Program-made: the position numbers and the translations under genes | Shown here: in pieces, positions 1 to 8,922 of the stretch | Layout of the letters: every line of letters begins with the position of its first letter | Numbering within the stretch: the stretch's first letter is position 1 | Notes under the pieces: model-generated | Told to the model about the DNA's origin: nothing | Databases searched by the model: none | What the model saw: only the letters and a program-made list of their open reading frames with translations | Origin: Pseudoduganella dura | Lineage (GTDB): Bacteria > Pseudomonadota > Gammaproteobacteria > Burkholderiales > Burkholderiaceae_D | Assembly: GCF_009727155.1 (NCBI RefSeq) | Contig: NZ_WNWM01000002.1 | Span: 5,580,001-5,644,000 of the forward strand | DNA length: 64,000 nt | Reading direction: 5' to 3'

Positions 1-167
1 TGGTGGCGGGTATGCGAAGGGCGCGCAGTGTGCAGCGGGATGCATGCCGGTGTCAACCCTCGCCTGCCCCGCCAGGAAAGCTTTTCGGAATTTGTGCTCA
101 AACGCTTCTTTCCGCGTAAAGACTCACGGCGATCCTTAAACTTGTAACATGATTGGAGTAGACTTCA

Positions 168-3100
168 GTGCCCTCCAAAACAACTCCACCTCTTTCCATG
201 TCGCACTCCGGCACGCCCCTGGCAGTAGACCCCGCTCCGGCCGTGAGGCCCAGCGACCTGCATTTTCCCATCGTCGGGCTCGGTGCATCGGCCGGCGGCC
301 TGCCGGCGCTGCTGCAGTTTTTCGAGAATATGCCTGCCGGAAATGGCATGGCGTTCGTGGTGATCCTGCACCTGTCGCCAACGCACCAGAGCTCGGCGGA
401 CAACGTGCTGCAGCGGGTCACCCCCATGCCGGTGATCCAGGTGACCGAACGGGTGCACATCGAGCGCGAGCACGTGTACGTGATCGCGCCGAACCAGCAG
501 TTGTGGATGGACGACGGCAGCCTGGGCGTTTCCGAGCTCACGCGCAACCCCGGGCAGCACGTGGCGATCGACGTCTTCTTCCGCACGCTGGCCGAGGCGC
601 ACCGCGAGCGCGCGTTCGCCGTGGTGCTGTCCGGCACCGGCGCCGATGGCGCCGTCGGCATCGAGCGGGTGAAGGAGCACGGCGGCCTGACGCTGGCGCA
701 GGATCCGCACGATGCCGAACACGACGGCATGCCGCAGGCGGCGATCGGCACCGGCATGATCGACTTCGTGCTGCCCGCCGCCGATATTCCCGCCAAGCTG
801 ATCGAACTTTGGGACAACGCGCGCCAGATCCATCTGCCGCCCACAGGCGATGGCGACGGTGCGATCGGTCCGGCGCCCCAGGAGCAGGAAAAGGTGCACG
901 ACGAGGAAGCGCTGCAGAGCGTGATCTCGATGCTGTGCGCCCACACCGGGCACGATTTCAGCTATTACAAGCGCGCCACCGTATTGCGCCGGATCGAGCG
1001 CCGGCTGCAGGTCAAGGGCGTGGCGACGCTGCCGGATTATGCCCTGCTGCTCGGCCGCGAAGAGGGCGAATTCAAGGCGCTGCTCAACGACATGCTGATC
1101 GGCGTGACGAATTTCTTCCGCGACCGCGACGCGTTCGAGGCGCTCGAGCGCGACGTGATCCCGGAACTGTTCCGCGACAAGGCGCGGGGCGAGCAGGTGC
1201 GCGTGTGGGTGGCCGCCTGCGCCACGGGGCAGGAAGCCTACTCGGTGGCGATGCTGCTGGCCGACCAGGCTGCGCAGCAGGAGCGGCCGCCGGAAATCCA
1301 GGTGTTCGCGTCCGATATCGACGAGCATGCGATCGGCACGGCGCGGGCCGGCGTCTATCCGGCATCGATCGTGATGGATGTGCCGCCCACCCGGGTGCGG
1401 CAGTTCTTCACGAAGGAAGACGACCGCTACCGCATCCGCAAGGCGGTGCGCGACCGCATCCTGTTCGCCGCGCACAACCTGCTGCGCGATCCGCCGTTCT
1501 CGAAGCTGGACATGATCTCGTGCCGCAACCTGCTGATCTACCTGAACCGCGATGTGCAGCTGCGCGTGATGGAGATGTTCCATTCGGCGCTGAAGCCGGA
1601 AGGTTTCCTGTTCCTGGGCTCGTCCGAGTCGGCCGACGCGGCGGCCGAGTTCTTCGTGCCGTTCGACAAGAAGAACCGCATTTACCGGGCGCGGCCGCTG
1701 TCGCGCGCGGCGCGTTACCTGCCGGCGCTGTCGAATGCGCAGGCCAGCCGGGCGCAGGAGCAGGTAGCCGTGGGCGGGGTCGTGCGGCGCGAGTTCTCGT
1801 ACGCCGACGTGCACCAGCGCGCGCTGTCGCGGTTCGCGCCGCCCAGCCTGGTGGTGGACCGGGAAGCGAACATCGTCCACATGTCCGACTCGGCCGGCAG
1901 GTTCCTGCGGCACGTGGGCGGCGAACCGTCGCGCAACGCGCTGGCGCTCGTGCTGCCGGAAATGCGGCTCGAACTGCGCACCGCGCTGTACCAGGCGCAC
2001 CAGAGCGGCAACAGCGTCGAAGCCCAGCGCGTGCTCGTCAGGCGCGACGACAAGGCCTGGTTCGTCAACATCATCGTGCGCCCGTTCAGCGACGAAGTGG
2101 CCAACCGGGATTTCACGCTGATCCTGTTCGAGGAGATCGCCCAGTCGCTGAACGACGAACGGCCCGAGGTGCTCAGCCAGCACAAGGACCTGGTGCTGAA
2201 CCAGCTCGAAGCCGAACTGCAGCGCAGCAAGGAAAAGCTGCAGGAAACCATCGAACATGCCGAGGGGTCGAACGAGGAACTGCGTGCCTCGAACGAGGAG
2301 CTGCAGGCGATCAACGAAGAGTTGCGCTCGACCACGGAAGAACTGGAAACGTCGAAGGAAGAGCTGCAGTCCGTGAACGAAGAGCTCATCACCGTCAACT
2401 ACGAGCTGAAGGTGAAGGTGGAGGAGACCGGCAAGGCCAACGACGACCTGAACAACCTGATCGCCTCCACCGACATCGCCACCATCTTCGTCGACCGGGC
2501 GCTGCGCATCAAGCGCTTCACGCCGCGCGCGGCGGACATCTTCTCGATCATCCCCAACGACATCGGCCGCTCGCTGCTCGACATCACGCACCGGCTCGAC
2601 TACGACGAACTGTCCGGCGACGTGTCGTCCACGTTCGACACGCTGCGCCTGGTCGAGCGCGAGGTGCGCAGCAACGAGGGGCGCTACTACATCGTTCGTC
2701 TGTTGCCATACCGCACCACCGAGGACAAGATCGAAGGCGCGGTGATGACGTTCTTCGACATTACCGGCCGCCGCGAAGCCGAGGAAAAGGTGCGCACCGG
2801 CGAAGTGTGGATGCGCCTGGTGGCCGAAAGCACCGACGACTACGCGATCGTCACGGTCGATGCGGCCGGCTTCGTCACCGGCTGGAACAAGGGCGCCGAG
2901 CGCAACTTCGGCTGGTCGGAAGAGGAAATGATGGGCCGCAGCCTGGACCCGATCTTCACGCCGGAAGACCGCGCGGCCGGCGCGCCGGCGGACGAGCGGC
3001 GCCGCGCCGCCGAGGATGGCCGCGCCGAGGACGAGCGCTGGCACCTGCGCAAGGACGGTTCGCGCTTCTTCTGCGCCGGCATTACCACGCCGCTGCAGCA

Positions 3101-4331
3101 CAGCCAGTTCCACGGCTTCGCCAAGATCGCCCGCGACCAGACCACGCGCGCGCAGCATGACAACCGCCGCGAGGCCGCGCTCACATCCGAGCAGGCCGGG
3201 CGTAGCCAGGCCGAGAGCGCCAGCGCGATGAAGGATGAATTCCTGGCCGTGATGTCGCACGAGCTGCGCCATCCGCTAAACCTCATCTACATCAATGTGG
3301 AACTGCTGTCGCGCCTGCCCGCCGTGCGCCAGTCACCGCCGGCGCTGCGCGCCGCCTCGATCATCCGCAATTCCGTGGCCAGCCAGGCCAAGATCATCGA
3401 AGACCTGATGGACATGTCGCGCGTTTCCACCGGCAAGCTGGCCCTGGCGTGCCGCGACGTCGACCTGACCGATATCGCCGTACGGCTGATCGACATGATG
3501 CGCGCCGACCCGGTGGTGGCCGGCCTCACGCTGCGCCTGCTGCCGCCGGACGAGCCGCTGGTGGTCTCGGTGGACCCGGTGCGCATCGAGCAGGTGATGC
3601 TGAACCTGCTCAGCAACGCGGTGAAATTCACCCCGGCCGGCGGCACCGTGGCGCTGAAGCTGTGGCGCGACGACCGCATGGCGGTGGTGGAGGTGGAAGA
3701 CAACGGTGCCGGCATCGATCCCGAGCATCTGCCGGACGTCTTCCGCATGTATCGCCAGGGCGGCGCGCAGCCGGTGCGCAGCAAGGCCGGGCTGGGCATC
3801 GGGCTGGCACTGGTGCACCAGCTGGTCGAACTGCATGGCGGCAGCGTGGCGGCAGCGTCCGACGGGCCGGGCCGGGGCTGCCGCTTCACCGTGCGGCTGC
3901 CCCTGGTGTCGGAGCTGCACCCCGAGGATCCGTCCGGCACCGGCGCCGACGGCGCCCTGGCGGGCCGCCGGATACTGATCCTCGACGACACCGAAGACAC
4001 GGCGGAAACCTTCCAGGCACTGCTGCAGCTGGAAGGGGCCGAGGTGCTGCTGGCCACCACCGCCCGGCGCGCGCTCGACCTGCTGCGCGAACACGGCGCC
4101 GACCTGGTGATTTCCGACCTGTCGATGCCGGACATGGATGGCTTCGAGTTCATGCGGGCGGTGCGGGCCGAGCCGGCCCTGCGGCACGTGCCCGCGATCG
4201 CCCTCAGCGGCCTGGGGCGGGAGCAGGACATCCAGCGGGCGCGCGAAGCGGGCTTTTCCGATTTCATGACGAAGCCGGTGACGCTGGAACTGCTCAGCGA
4301 GCGCGTGGACCGGTTGTTGCCCCGGGGCTGA
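168..4331 (+). CDS. CheB-CheR-PAS-histidine kinase-receiver fusion protein
   Basis: A 1387-residue cytoplasmic signalling protein that joins chemotaxis-type methylesterase and methyltransferase modules to a hybrid kinase. Domains in order: CheB-like (about 34-215; GASAGG with Ser41, and the later SGTGADG motif), CheR-like (about 250-500; SAM-site motif ACATGQEAYS and SCRNLLIYL), a long Glu-rich coiled coil (about 680-760), two PAS domains (about 770-980), HisKA with His in MSHELRHP (about 1031), HATPase (N box NLLSNAVKF, G box GLGIGLAL), and a C-terminal receiver with phospho-acceptor Asp in ISDLSMPDMDG. No transmembrane segment is apparent. The GTG start has a GGAG about 9 nt upstream; an ATG at 198 is an alternative. 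No MCP, CheA or CheW is adjacent, so it probably serves a non-flagellar phosphorelay, as proposed for other CheBR-kinase fusions (inference). Confidence 0.93.
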   Translation: MPSKTTPPLSMSHSGTPLAVDPAPAVRPSDLHFPIVGLGASAGGLPALLQFFENMPAGNGMAFVVILHLSPTHQSSADNVLQRVTPMPVIQVTERVHIEREHVYVIAPNQQLWMDDGSLGVSELTRNPGQHVAIDVFFRTLAEAHRERAFAVVLSGTGADGAVGIERVKEHGGLTLAQDPHDAEHDGMPQAAIGTGMIDFVLPAADIPAKLIELWDNARQIHLPPTGDGDGAIGPAPQEQEKVHDEEALQSVISMLCAHTGHDFSYYKRATVLRRIERRLQVKGVATLPDYALLLGREEGEFKALLNDMLIGVTNFFRDRDAFEALERDVIPELFRDKARGEQVRVWVAACATGQEAYSVAMLLADQAAQQERPPEIQVFASDIDEHAIGTARAGVYPASIVMDVPPTRVRQFFTKEDDRYRIRKAVRDRILFAAHNLLRDPPFSKLDMISCRNLLIYLNRDVQLRVMEMFHSALKPEGFLFLGSSESADAAAEFFVPFDKKNRIYRARPLSRAARYLPALSNAQASRAQEQVAVGGVVRREFSYADVHQRALSRFAPPSLVVDREANIVHMSDSAGRFLRHVGGEPSRNALALVLPEMRLELRTALYQAHQSGNSVEAQRVLVRRDDKAWFVNIIVRPFSDEVANRDFTLILFEEIAQSLNDERPEVLSQHKDLVLNQLEAELQRSKEKLQETIEHAEGSNEELRASNEELQAINEELRSTTEELETSKEELQSVNEELITVNYELKVKVEETGKANDDLNNLIASTDIATIFVDRALRIKRFTPRAADIFSIIPNDIGRSLLDITHRLDYDELSGDVSSTFDTLRLVEREVRSNEGRYYIVRLLPYRTTEDKIEGAVMTFFDITGRREAEEKVRTGEVWMRLVAESTDDYAIVTVDAAGFVTGWNKGAERNFGWSEEEMMGRSLDPIFTPEDRAAGAPADERRRAAEDGRAEDERWHLRKDGSRFFCAGITTPLQHSQFHGFAKIARDQTTRAQHDNRREAALTSEQAGRSQAESASAMKDEFLAVMSHELRHPLNLIYINVELLSRLPAVRQSPPALRAASIIRNSVASQAKIIEDLMDMSRVSTGKLALACRDVDLTDIAVRLIDMMRADPVVAGLTLRLLPPDEPLVVSVDPVRIEQVMLNLLSNAVKFTPAGGTVALKLWRDDRMAVVEVEDNGAGIDPEHLPDVFRMYRQGGAQPVRSKAGLGIGLALVHQLVELHGGSVAAASDGPGRGCRFTVRLPLVSELHPEDPSGTGADGALAGRRILILDDTEDTAETFQALLQLEGAEVLLATTARRALDLLREHGADLVISDLSMPDMDGFEFMRAVRAEPALRHVPAIALSGLGREQDIQRAREAGFSDFMTKPVTLELLSERVDRLLPRG

Positions 4332-4332
4332 G

Positions 4333-4376
4333 ACCCGGCTGAAACTCGGCTGAAACCCGGCTGAAACCCGGCGGCT
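4333..4376. repeat. short tandem repeat, 11-nt unit
   Basis: Just after the fusion-kinase stop, the unit ACCCGGCTGAA is repeated about three and a half times with single-base changes. The unit contains TGA, so read-through is stopped in several frames. It resembles the GCTGAAC-type tract at 34200-34255. Confidence 0.7.
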
Positions 4377-4450
4377 GATACGTAAACGACGGCGGGGCCT
4401 GTGTGTCCTGGCGTACCGACCGGCGGGGCGCGAGCGCGCACGCTTGGTCG

Positions 4451-5506
4451 ATGAGCCCAACTCCCATCTTCGCCGCGGACGACGTGGTCGTCATCGGCAC
4501 CTCCACCGGAGGCGTCGAGGCATTGCGCATCCTGGTCGGCGGCATGCCCGCGCAATTCCCGGCCGCCGTGCTGATCGTCATGCACGTGGGGCACCACGAC
4601 AGCATCCTGCCGTCGCTGCTGGCCAACTCGACGCGGCTGCCGGTGCGCCATGCGCGCGCCGGCGATGTGCTCGAGCCGGGGCGGATCCTCGTTGCGCCGC
4701 CGGACTTTCACCTGGTGGTGACGCGCGACGAAGGCAGTGCCGACGGCCCTGGCCGGTTCTGCCGCGCCACGCTCACGCGCGGCGCCCGCGAAAACCATGC
4801 GCGGCCGGCGGTCGACCCGCTGTTCCGGTCCGCCGCCACGGCTTATGGCCCGCGTGCGATCGGCGTGGTGCTGACGGGGATGATGGACGACGGTACCGCC
4901 GGCCTGCAGGCGATCAAGGCCTGCGGCGGCCAGGTAATGGTGCAGTTGCCGGACGAAGCACAGGCGCCGGAGATGCCCGAGAGCGCGTTGCGCAACGTCG
5001 AGGTCGACCGCGTGCTGCGGCTGGCCGACATGGGGCGAGCGCTGGAGCAGATGGTGGAGGAGAACATGGTCGCAGCCCGCAACGCATCGCGCGAAGCGCC
5101 CGAATGGGTGCGCCTGGAAAACCGCTTCGCACTGGAGGACGGCGGCATGGAAACGCTGGCCCGCATCGCCGCTCCATCGACGTTCACCTGTCCCGAATGC
5201 CATGGTACGCTGTGGGAACTGCAAGGCCTCTCGCCGAAGCGCTTCCGCTGCCATACCGGGCACGCGTTCACCGAACGGCACCTGTGCGCACAGCAGAGCG
5301 AGGCGGTCGAGGAATCGTTGTGGTCGGCGGTGCGCGCGCTGGCGGAAAAGGAAAAGCTGCTCAGGCAGATGGCCGACAGCGCGATGAACGCGGGCTATCC
5401 GCAGACCGCCGGCGAATACCTGGAACAGGCGGGCTCGGCGCAACGCAGTGGCGAAGTGCTGCGCCGCCTGCTGATGACGCCGGGCCCGGAGCCGGCGGCT
5501 GCCTAG
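4451..5506 (+). CDS. Stand-alone CheB-type protein-glutamate methylesterase with extra C-terminal domain
   Basis: CheB catalytic domain without an N-terminal receiver. Visible motifs are GTSTGG (nucleophile Ser), MHVGHH (catalytic His region) and VVLTGMMDDGTAG (Asp region), covering roughly residues 10-190. After it comes a Cys-containing segment (CPECHGTLWEL, CHTGH) and a helical tail of about 75 residues. This zinc-ribbon-like CheB tail is common in CheB proteins outside chemotaxis operons. The ATG at 4451 is taken as start because conserved sequence begins just after it; an in-frame GTG at 4403 would add 16 unconserved residues. No strong Shine-Dalgarno is seen for either. It follows the CheB-CheR-kinase fusion on the same strand, so the two may act in one pathway. 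Confidence 0.88.
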   Translation: MSPTPIFAADDVVVIGTSTGGVEALRILVGGMPAQFPAAVLIVMHVGHHDSILPSLLANSTRLPVRHARAGDVLEPGRILVAPPDFHLVVTRDEGSADGPGRFCRATLTRGARENHARPAVDPLFRSAATAYGPRAIGVVLTGMMDDGTAGLQAIKACGGQVMVQLPDEAQAPEMPESALRNVEVDRVLRLADMGRALEQMVEENMVAARNASREAPEWVRLENRFALEDGGMETLARIAAPSTFTCPECHGTLWELQGLSPKRFRCHTGHAFTERHLCAQQSEAVEESLWSAVRALAEKEKLLRQMADSAMNAGYPQTAGEYLEQAGSAQRSGEVLRRLLMTPGPEPAAA

Positions 5507-5745
5507 CCCGCCACGGCGTGCGAGCCGAAGTGTTGCAAAATGGACGGCGGTTATCCTACAAGCGCTGTCGTCGCGTTCCTATACTTGCAAGTTTTCTAAA
5601 CGTTCATGATGTCCCTGCTGCTGTAACACGAGTACGACATACGCGATTGCATACGAGTACTTCATACACGGGTACGACGTACACGAGTACGACAGGCGAG
5701 CACACCGCAATCCGCGGGCGTTCATGAACCGATTAGGAGTGAGTA
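5507..5745. repeat. Intergenic region with degenerate ACGAGTACGAC repeats
   Basis: This gap before the catalase gene holds about five degenerate copies of a CACGAGTACGAC-like unit between 5627 and 5693 (for example CACGAGTACGACA, ATACGAGTACTTC, CACGGGTACGACG). The region is less GC-rich than its flanks, so it probably also holds the catalase promoter, but I cannot assign -35/-10 boxes with confidence. A good Shine-Dalgarno (AGGAG) ends it. Confidence 0.5.
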
Positions 5746-6702
5746 ATGTTTGCACATAACAAGCGATTGCAATATACCGTACGGGTCAGCGAACCGAACC
5801 CAGGCCTGGCCAATCTGATGCTGGAACAGTTCGGCGGCCCGCAGGGCGAGCTGGCCGCGGCGATGCGCTATTTCACCCAGGCCGTTGCCGAGGATGATCC
5901 AGGCCGCAAGGACATGCTGTTCGATATCGCCACCGAGGAGCTCAGCCACCTCGAGGTGATCGGCAATATCGTCGTCATGCTCAACAAGGGCGCCAAGGGC
6001 CGCCTGTCCGAGGCTGTCGACGAGGAAGGCGAGATGTACCGCCAGATCACCGGCGCCGGCAACGACAGCCACATCACCCAGGTGCTGTATGGCGCCGGCG
6101 CTCCGCTGACCAACTCGGCCGGCGTGCCGTGGACGGCGGCATACATCGATTCGATCAGCGAACCTACCGCCGACCTGCGCTCGAACATCGCCGCCGAGGC
6201 ACGTGCCAAGATCGTCTACGAACGCCTGATCGCGTTGACGCCCGATCCGGGCGTGCGTGAAGCGCTGGGCTTCCTGATGACGCGCGAGATCGCCCACCAG
6301 AAGTCGTTCGAGAAAGCCCTGTATGCGATCCAGCCGAACTTCCCGCCGGGGAAAACCGCCGGACGTCCGGAATTCGCCAGCGTGTACTACAAGATGTCGC
6401 AGGGCGGTCCGGATCTGAGCGGCCCGTGGAACAGCGGCGAAAAATGGCAGGTGGTTACCGACCGTGTCGAGCAGGCCGACGTGGATGGCGGTGGCGGCGA
6501 TGCCAGCGTCACGCTGGACAAGGCCGATGCGGAACTGCTGAACCAGCTGGCGGCCCGCACCATGTCCGATCCGGGCACGGATCCGCTGACCGGTGCCGAA
6601 CTGGGCATGATCGCGGACCCGGGACAGATCGCCTCGGCTTCCGCGACCGGCGGCTCGGTACCATCGACGCCGGACGGCTCGGCGCCTAAACCGCTGGCCT
6701 GA
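5746..6702 (+). CDS. Manganese (non-haem) catalase
   Basis: Dimanganese catalase that disproportionates hydrogen peroxide in the cytoplasm; 318 residues, slightly longer than usual because of an acidic, Gly/Ser-rich C-terminal tail. The four-helix ferritin-like core shows candidate metal ligands: Glu35 (GPQGELAAAM), the EELSHLE segment (Glu65, His68), a Glu in AAEARAKIVYE, and a His in TREIAHQKSF. The N-terminal phrase GGPQGELAAAMRYF is typical of the family. AGGAG lies about 7 nt before the ATG. One base separates its stop from the ZIP transporter start, so the two are probably co-transcribed and the transporter may supply metal (inference). Confidence 0.95.
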   Translation: MFAHNKRLQYTVRVSEPNPGLANLMLEQFGGPQGELAAAMRYFTQAVAEDDPGRKDMLFDIATEELSHLEVIGNIVVMLNKGAKGRLSEAVDEEGEMYRQITGAGNDSHITQVLYGAGAPLTNSAGVPWTAAYIDSISEPTADLRSNIAAEARAKIVYERLIALTPDPGVREALGFLMTREIAHQKSFEKALYAIQPNFPPGKTAGRPEFASVYYKMSQGGPDLSGPWNSGEKWQVVTDRVEQADVDGGGGDASVTLDKADAELLNQLAARTMSDPGTDPLTGAELGMIADPGQIASASATGGSVPSTPDGSAPKPLA

Positions 6703-6703
6703 C

Positions 6704-7588
6704 ATGCGGCTGGCGCGCGTTCCTCCCAGCTGGCGTTATGCGCTCGGCGCCGCGATCTGCCTCGGCGGAGCGCTGGCGCTGTTGCAGGATATCGTCGGCG
6801 GTGTGCAGGCATTCGACGCCAGCGTGCATGGTGCATTGATGGGCGGCGCCACCGCCGCCCTGGCGACGGCACTCGGCACGCTGCCGGTGCTGCTGTCGCA
6901 GAATTTTTCGCAGCGTACCTATGACGGCTTCCTCGGTTTCGGTGCCGGCGTGATGCTGGCCGCCACCGCGTTTTCGCTCGTGATCCCGTCGATCGCGGCG
7001 GCGAAGGGCGGCGGGGCGGGCGCGTTCGAAGCGAGCGCGATCGCCGGCGGCGGTATACTTCTGGGCATGGGCCTGGTGCTGCTGCTCGACAGCATGGTGC
7101 GCCAGCAGACGATCCTTGAAGGGGTCGATACTGCGCGCAGCGATTCATTGAAGCGGGCGTGGCTGTTCGTGGCCGCGGTCGCCATCCATAATTTGCCGGA
7201 AGGTCTCGCCATCGGCGTGGCCTATGCCGGCGTCGATGTGGCCAAGGCGCACAGCCTGGCCACCGGCATCTCGATCCAGGATGTCCCCGAAGGCCTGGTG
7301 GTGGCGCTGGCGCTGCGCACGGTCGGCTATGGCCGGCTGTTCTCGTGCGCGCTGGGCATCGCTTCCGGGCTGATCGAGCCGGTCGCCGCCGTCGGCGGCG
7401 CCGTGCTGATCGAGTATGCGCGGTGGATGCTGCCATGGGGCCTGGCGCTGGCCGCCGGCGCGATGCTGTTCGTGATCGCGCACGATGTGATTCCCGAAGG
7501 GCATCGCAACGGCAACGCGAAGACGGCGTCGTGCGCCGTCGTGGGCGGCTTCATCGTGATGATGGTGCTCGATACGGCGCTGGCCTGA
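6704..7588 (+). CDS. ZIP-family divalent metal transporter
   Basis: Inner-membrane ZIP-type metal importer of 294 residues with about eight hydrophobic helices. The two metal-site motifs of the family are intact: HNLPEG (about residue 163) and QDVPEG (about 192), plus HDVIPEGH near the C-terminus. The start follows the manganese catalase stop by one base, implying translational coupling. Family members carry zinc, iron or manganese; the catalase neighbour makes manganese attractive here, but the sequence does not fix the substrate. Confidence 0.9.
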   Translation: MRLARVPPSWRYALGAAICLGGALALLQDIVGGVQAFDASVHGALMGGATAALATALGTLPVLLSQNFSQRTYDGFLGFGAGVMLAATAFSLVIPSIAAAKGGGAGAFEASAIAGGGILLGMGLVLLLDSMVRQQTILEGVDTARSDSLKRAWLFVAAVAIHNLPEGLAIGVAYAGVDVAKAHSLATGISIQDVPEGLVVALALRTVGYGRLFSCALGIASGLIEPVAAVGGAVLIEYARWMLPWGLALAAGAMLFVIAHDVIPEGHRNGNAKTASCAVVGGFIVMMVLDTALA

Positions 7589-7648
7589 GATTGCCCGGCC
7601 GGCCGACGGGCCGGGCCGGACACATGCCGGTTACCTCTTCATGCCTCT

Positions 7649-8317
7649 TCAGCCTACCTTGTCCAGCAGCCGGATCACTTCCGCTTCCTCGACCTGCTGG
7701 AAGACTTCGTAGTGCCGGCTGACGGAAGTGAAATTGTGCGGCGCCGCCAATACCTCGGCATCGTCGCACAACGGCCCGATCACCGACACCGCTTCCGGCG
7801 CGGCGACCGGCGCGCAGGCGACCAGCCGCCGCGGCTGGCGGTTGCGCAGCACGCGCAATGCCGCCGCCATCGTCGACCCGGTAGCCAGGCCATCGTCGAC
7901 CACCAGCACCACGCGGCCGCGCACATCGGCCGACGGGCCGTAGGCGGCCCGGCGGCGCTTCATCAGCGCCATCTGCTCGCGCACCTGCGCCTCCACCCAT
8001 TCCATCCCGGTGCGGGTGCGGTGGAAGTAGGGCGCCAGTTCCACGGTGCCATGTTCGTCCACCGCGCCCACCGCCAGTTCGGGATCGAACGCGGAGGGAA
8101 TCTTGCGCACCATGACCACGTCGAGATCGCCTTCGAGGCGGTCGGCAATGATGCGGCCCATCGGCACCGCGCCGCGCGGGATCGAAAGAATCAGCGGCCG
8201 GCTGCCGCGCCATCGCAGCAGGTGCTCGGCCAGCAGTTCGGCCGCCTGGGCGCGATCGCGAAAGGGGAGTATGACCGTGTCGTCCGTAACTTCCATGGCT
8301 GCCTCGCGGGTTGGCAT
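7649..8317 (-). CDS. Phosphoribosyltransferase family protein
   Basis: Type I phosphoribosyltransferase fold with the PRPP-binding loop VVLVVDDGLATGST. The N-terminal part (LILSIPRGAVPMG) and the central VMVRKIP resemble the stand-alone PRTases often linked to stress genes rather than dedicated purine salvage enzymes. The frame is open much further upstream, but conserved sequence starts only near MEVTDD; I take the ATG at 8317 (222 residues), with a second ATG at 8296 also possible. It is convergent with the ZIP gene. The substrate cannot be deduced. Confidence 0.85.
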   Translation of the reverse strand: MPTREAAMEVTDDTVILPFRDRAQAAELLAEHLLRWRGSRPLILSIPRGAVPMGRIIADRLEGDLDVVMVRKIPSAFDPELAVGAVDEHGTVELAPYFHRTRTGMEWVEAQVREQMALMKRRRAAYGPSADVRGRVVLVVDDGLATGSTMAAALRVLRNRQPRRLVACAPVAAPEAVSVIGPLCDDAEVLAAPHNFTSVSRHYEVFQQVEEAEVIRLLDKVG

Positions 8318-8479
8318 GACGTGTTTTACCGTCTCGTTCCAGAATAACGCGATCCGCCGATGGCCCGCGCGAGGTTGGTTGCATGATGCGGATCGGCCTG
8401 TTCCCACGCGGGTACGAGGCGTGTGCCTACAGCGCGCCCGGCCGCCCGTGCCAGAATCGACGGTGTGGAGGGGGACAAG

Positions 8480-8899
8480 ATGACGAACGCGACACTGATT
8501 ACACCGTTCCGGCCCGGCGACCGGGTGCTCGTCGCCAGCGACGACCATGCGCTGGCCGAGGCGCTGGCGCGCACCTTCGGCTCCGCCGGCTTTTCCGTGC
8601 GTATCGCGTTCGATGGTGTGGCGGCGCTCGACAAGGCGCGCGCCTTCTTTCCGACCGCCGCCGTGCTGGGGCTCGACCTGCGTTACCTGGACGGCTTCCA
8701 GCTGGCCCGTGCGCTGCGCACGATACCGGGTTGTGCCCGGATGCGCGTGCTGGCCTTGCTGCCGCCCGCGGTCGGCCTGCTGGACCGTCACCGCTGCTTC
8801 GACTACGTGCTGCGTACCCCGCGCACCGCGCGCGGCGCACGGCCGCTGTGGATCGTCGACACCGACAGCCTCGGCATCCGTCCCACGCTGCTGACCTGA
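8480..8899 (+). CDS. Stand-alone, partly degenerate response-regulator receiver
   Basis: A 139-residue single-domain receiver-like protein. The Asp pair after strand 1 (VLVASDDHAL) and the acceptor-like Asp in LGLDLRYLDG are present. The Thr/Ser and Lys switch positions are not recognisable: the region around LALLPPAVG and the Pro/Arg-rich C-terminus diverges. The ATG at 8480 has an excellent Shine-Dalgarno (GGAGGGGGACAAG). It converges tail to tail with the LOV hybrid kinase, so partnership is possible but unproven. Confidence 0.7.
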   Translation: MTNATLITPFRPGDRVLVASDDHALAEALARTFGSAGFSVRIAFDGVAALDKARAFFPTAAVLGLDLRYLDGFQLARALRTIPGCARMRVLALLPPAVGLLDRHRCFDYVLRTPRTARGARPLWIVDTDSLGIRPTLLT

Positions 8900-8922
8900 C
8901 AGGCCTGCCAGGCTGACATTCA

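Noticed and set aside
165..3272. 1035-codon minus-strand frame opposite the CheB-CheR kinase
   Set aside because: Mirror of the high-GC coding strand; Arg/His-rich translation without motifs, while the plus-strand frame has complete domains.
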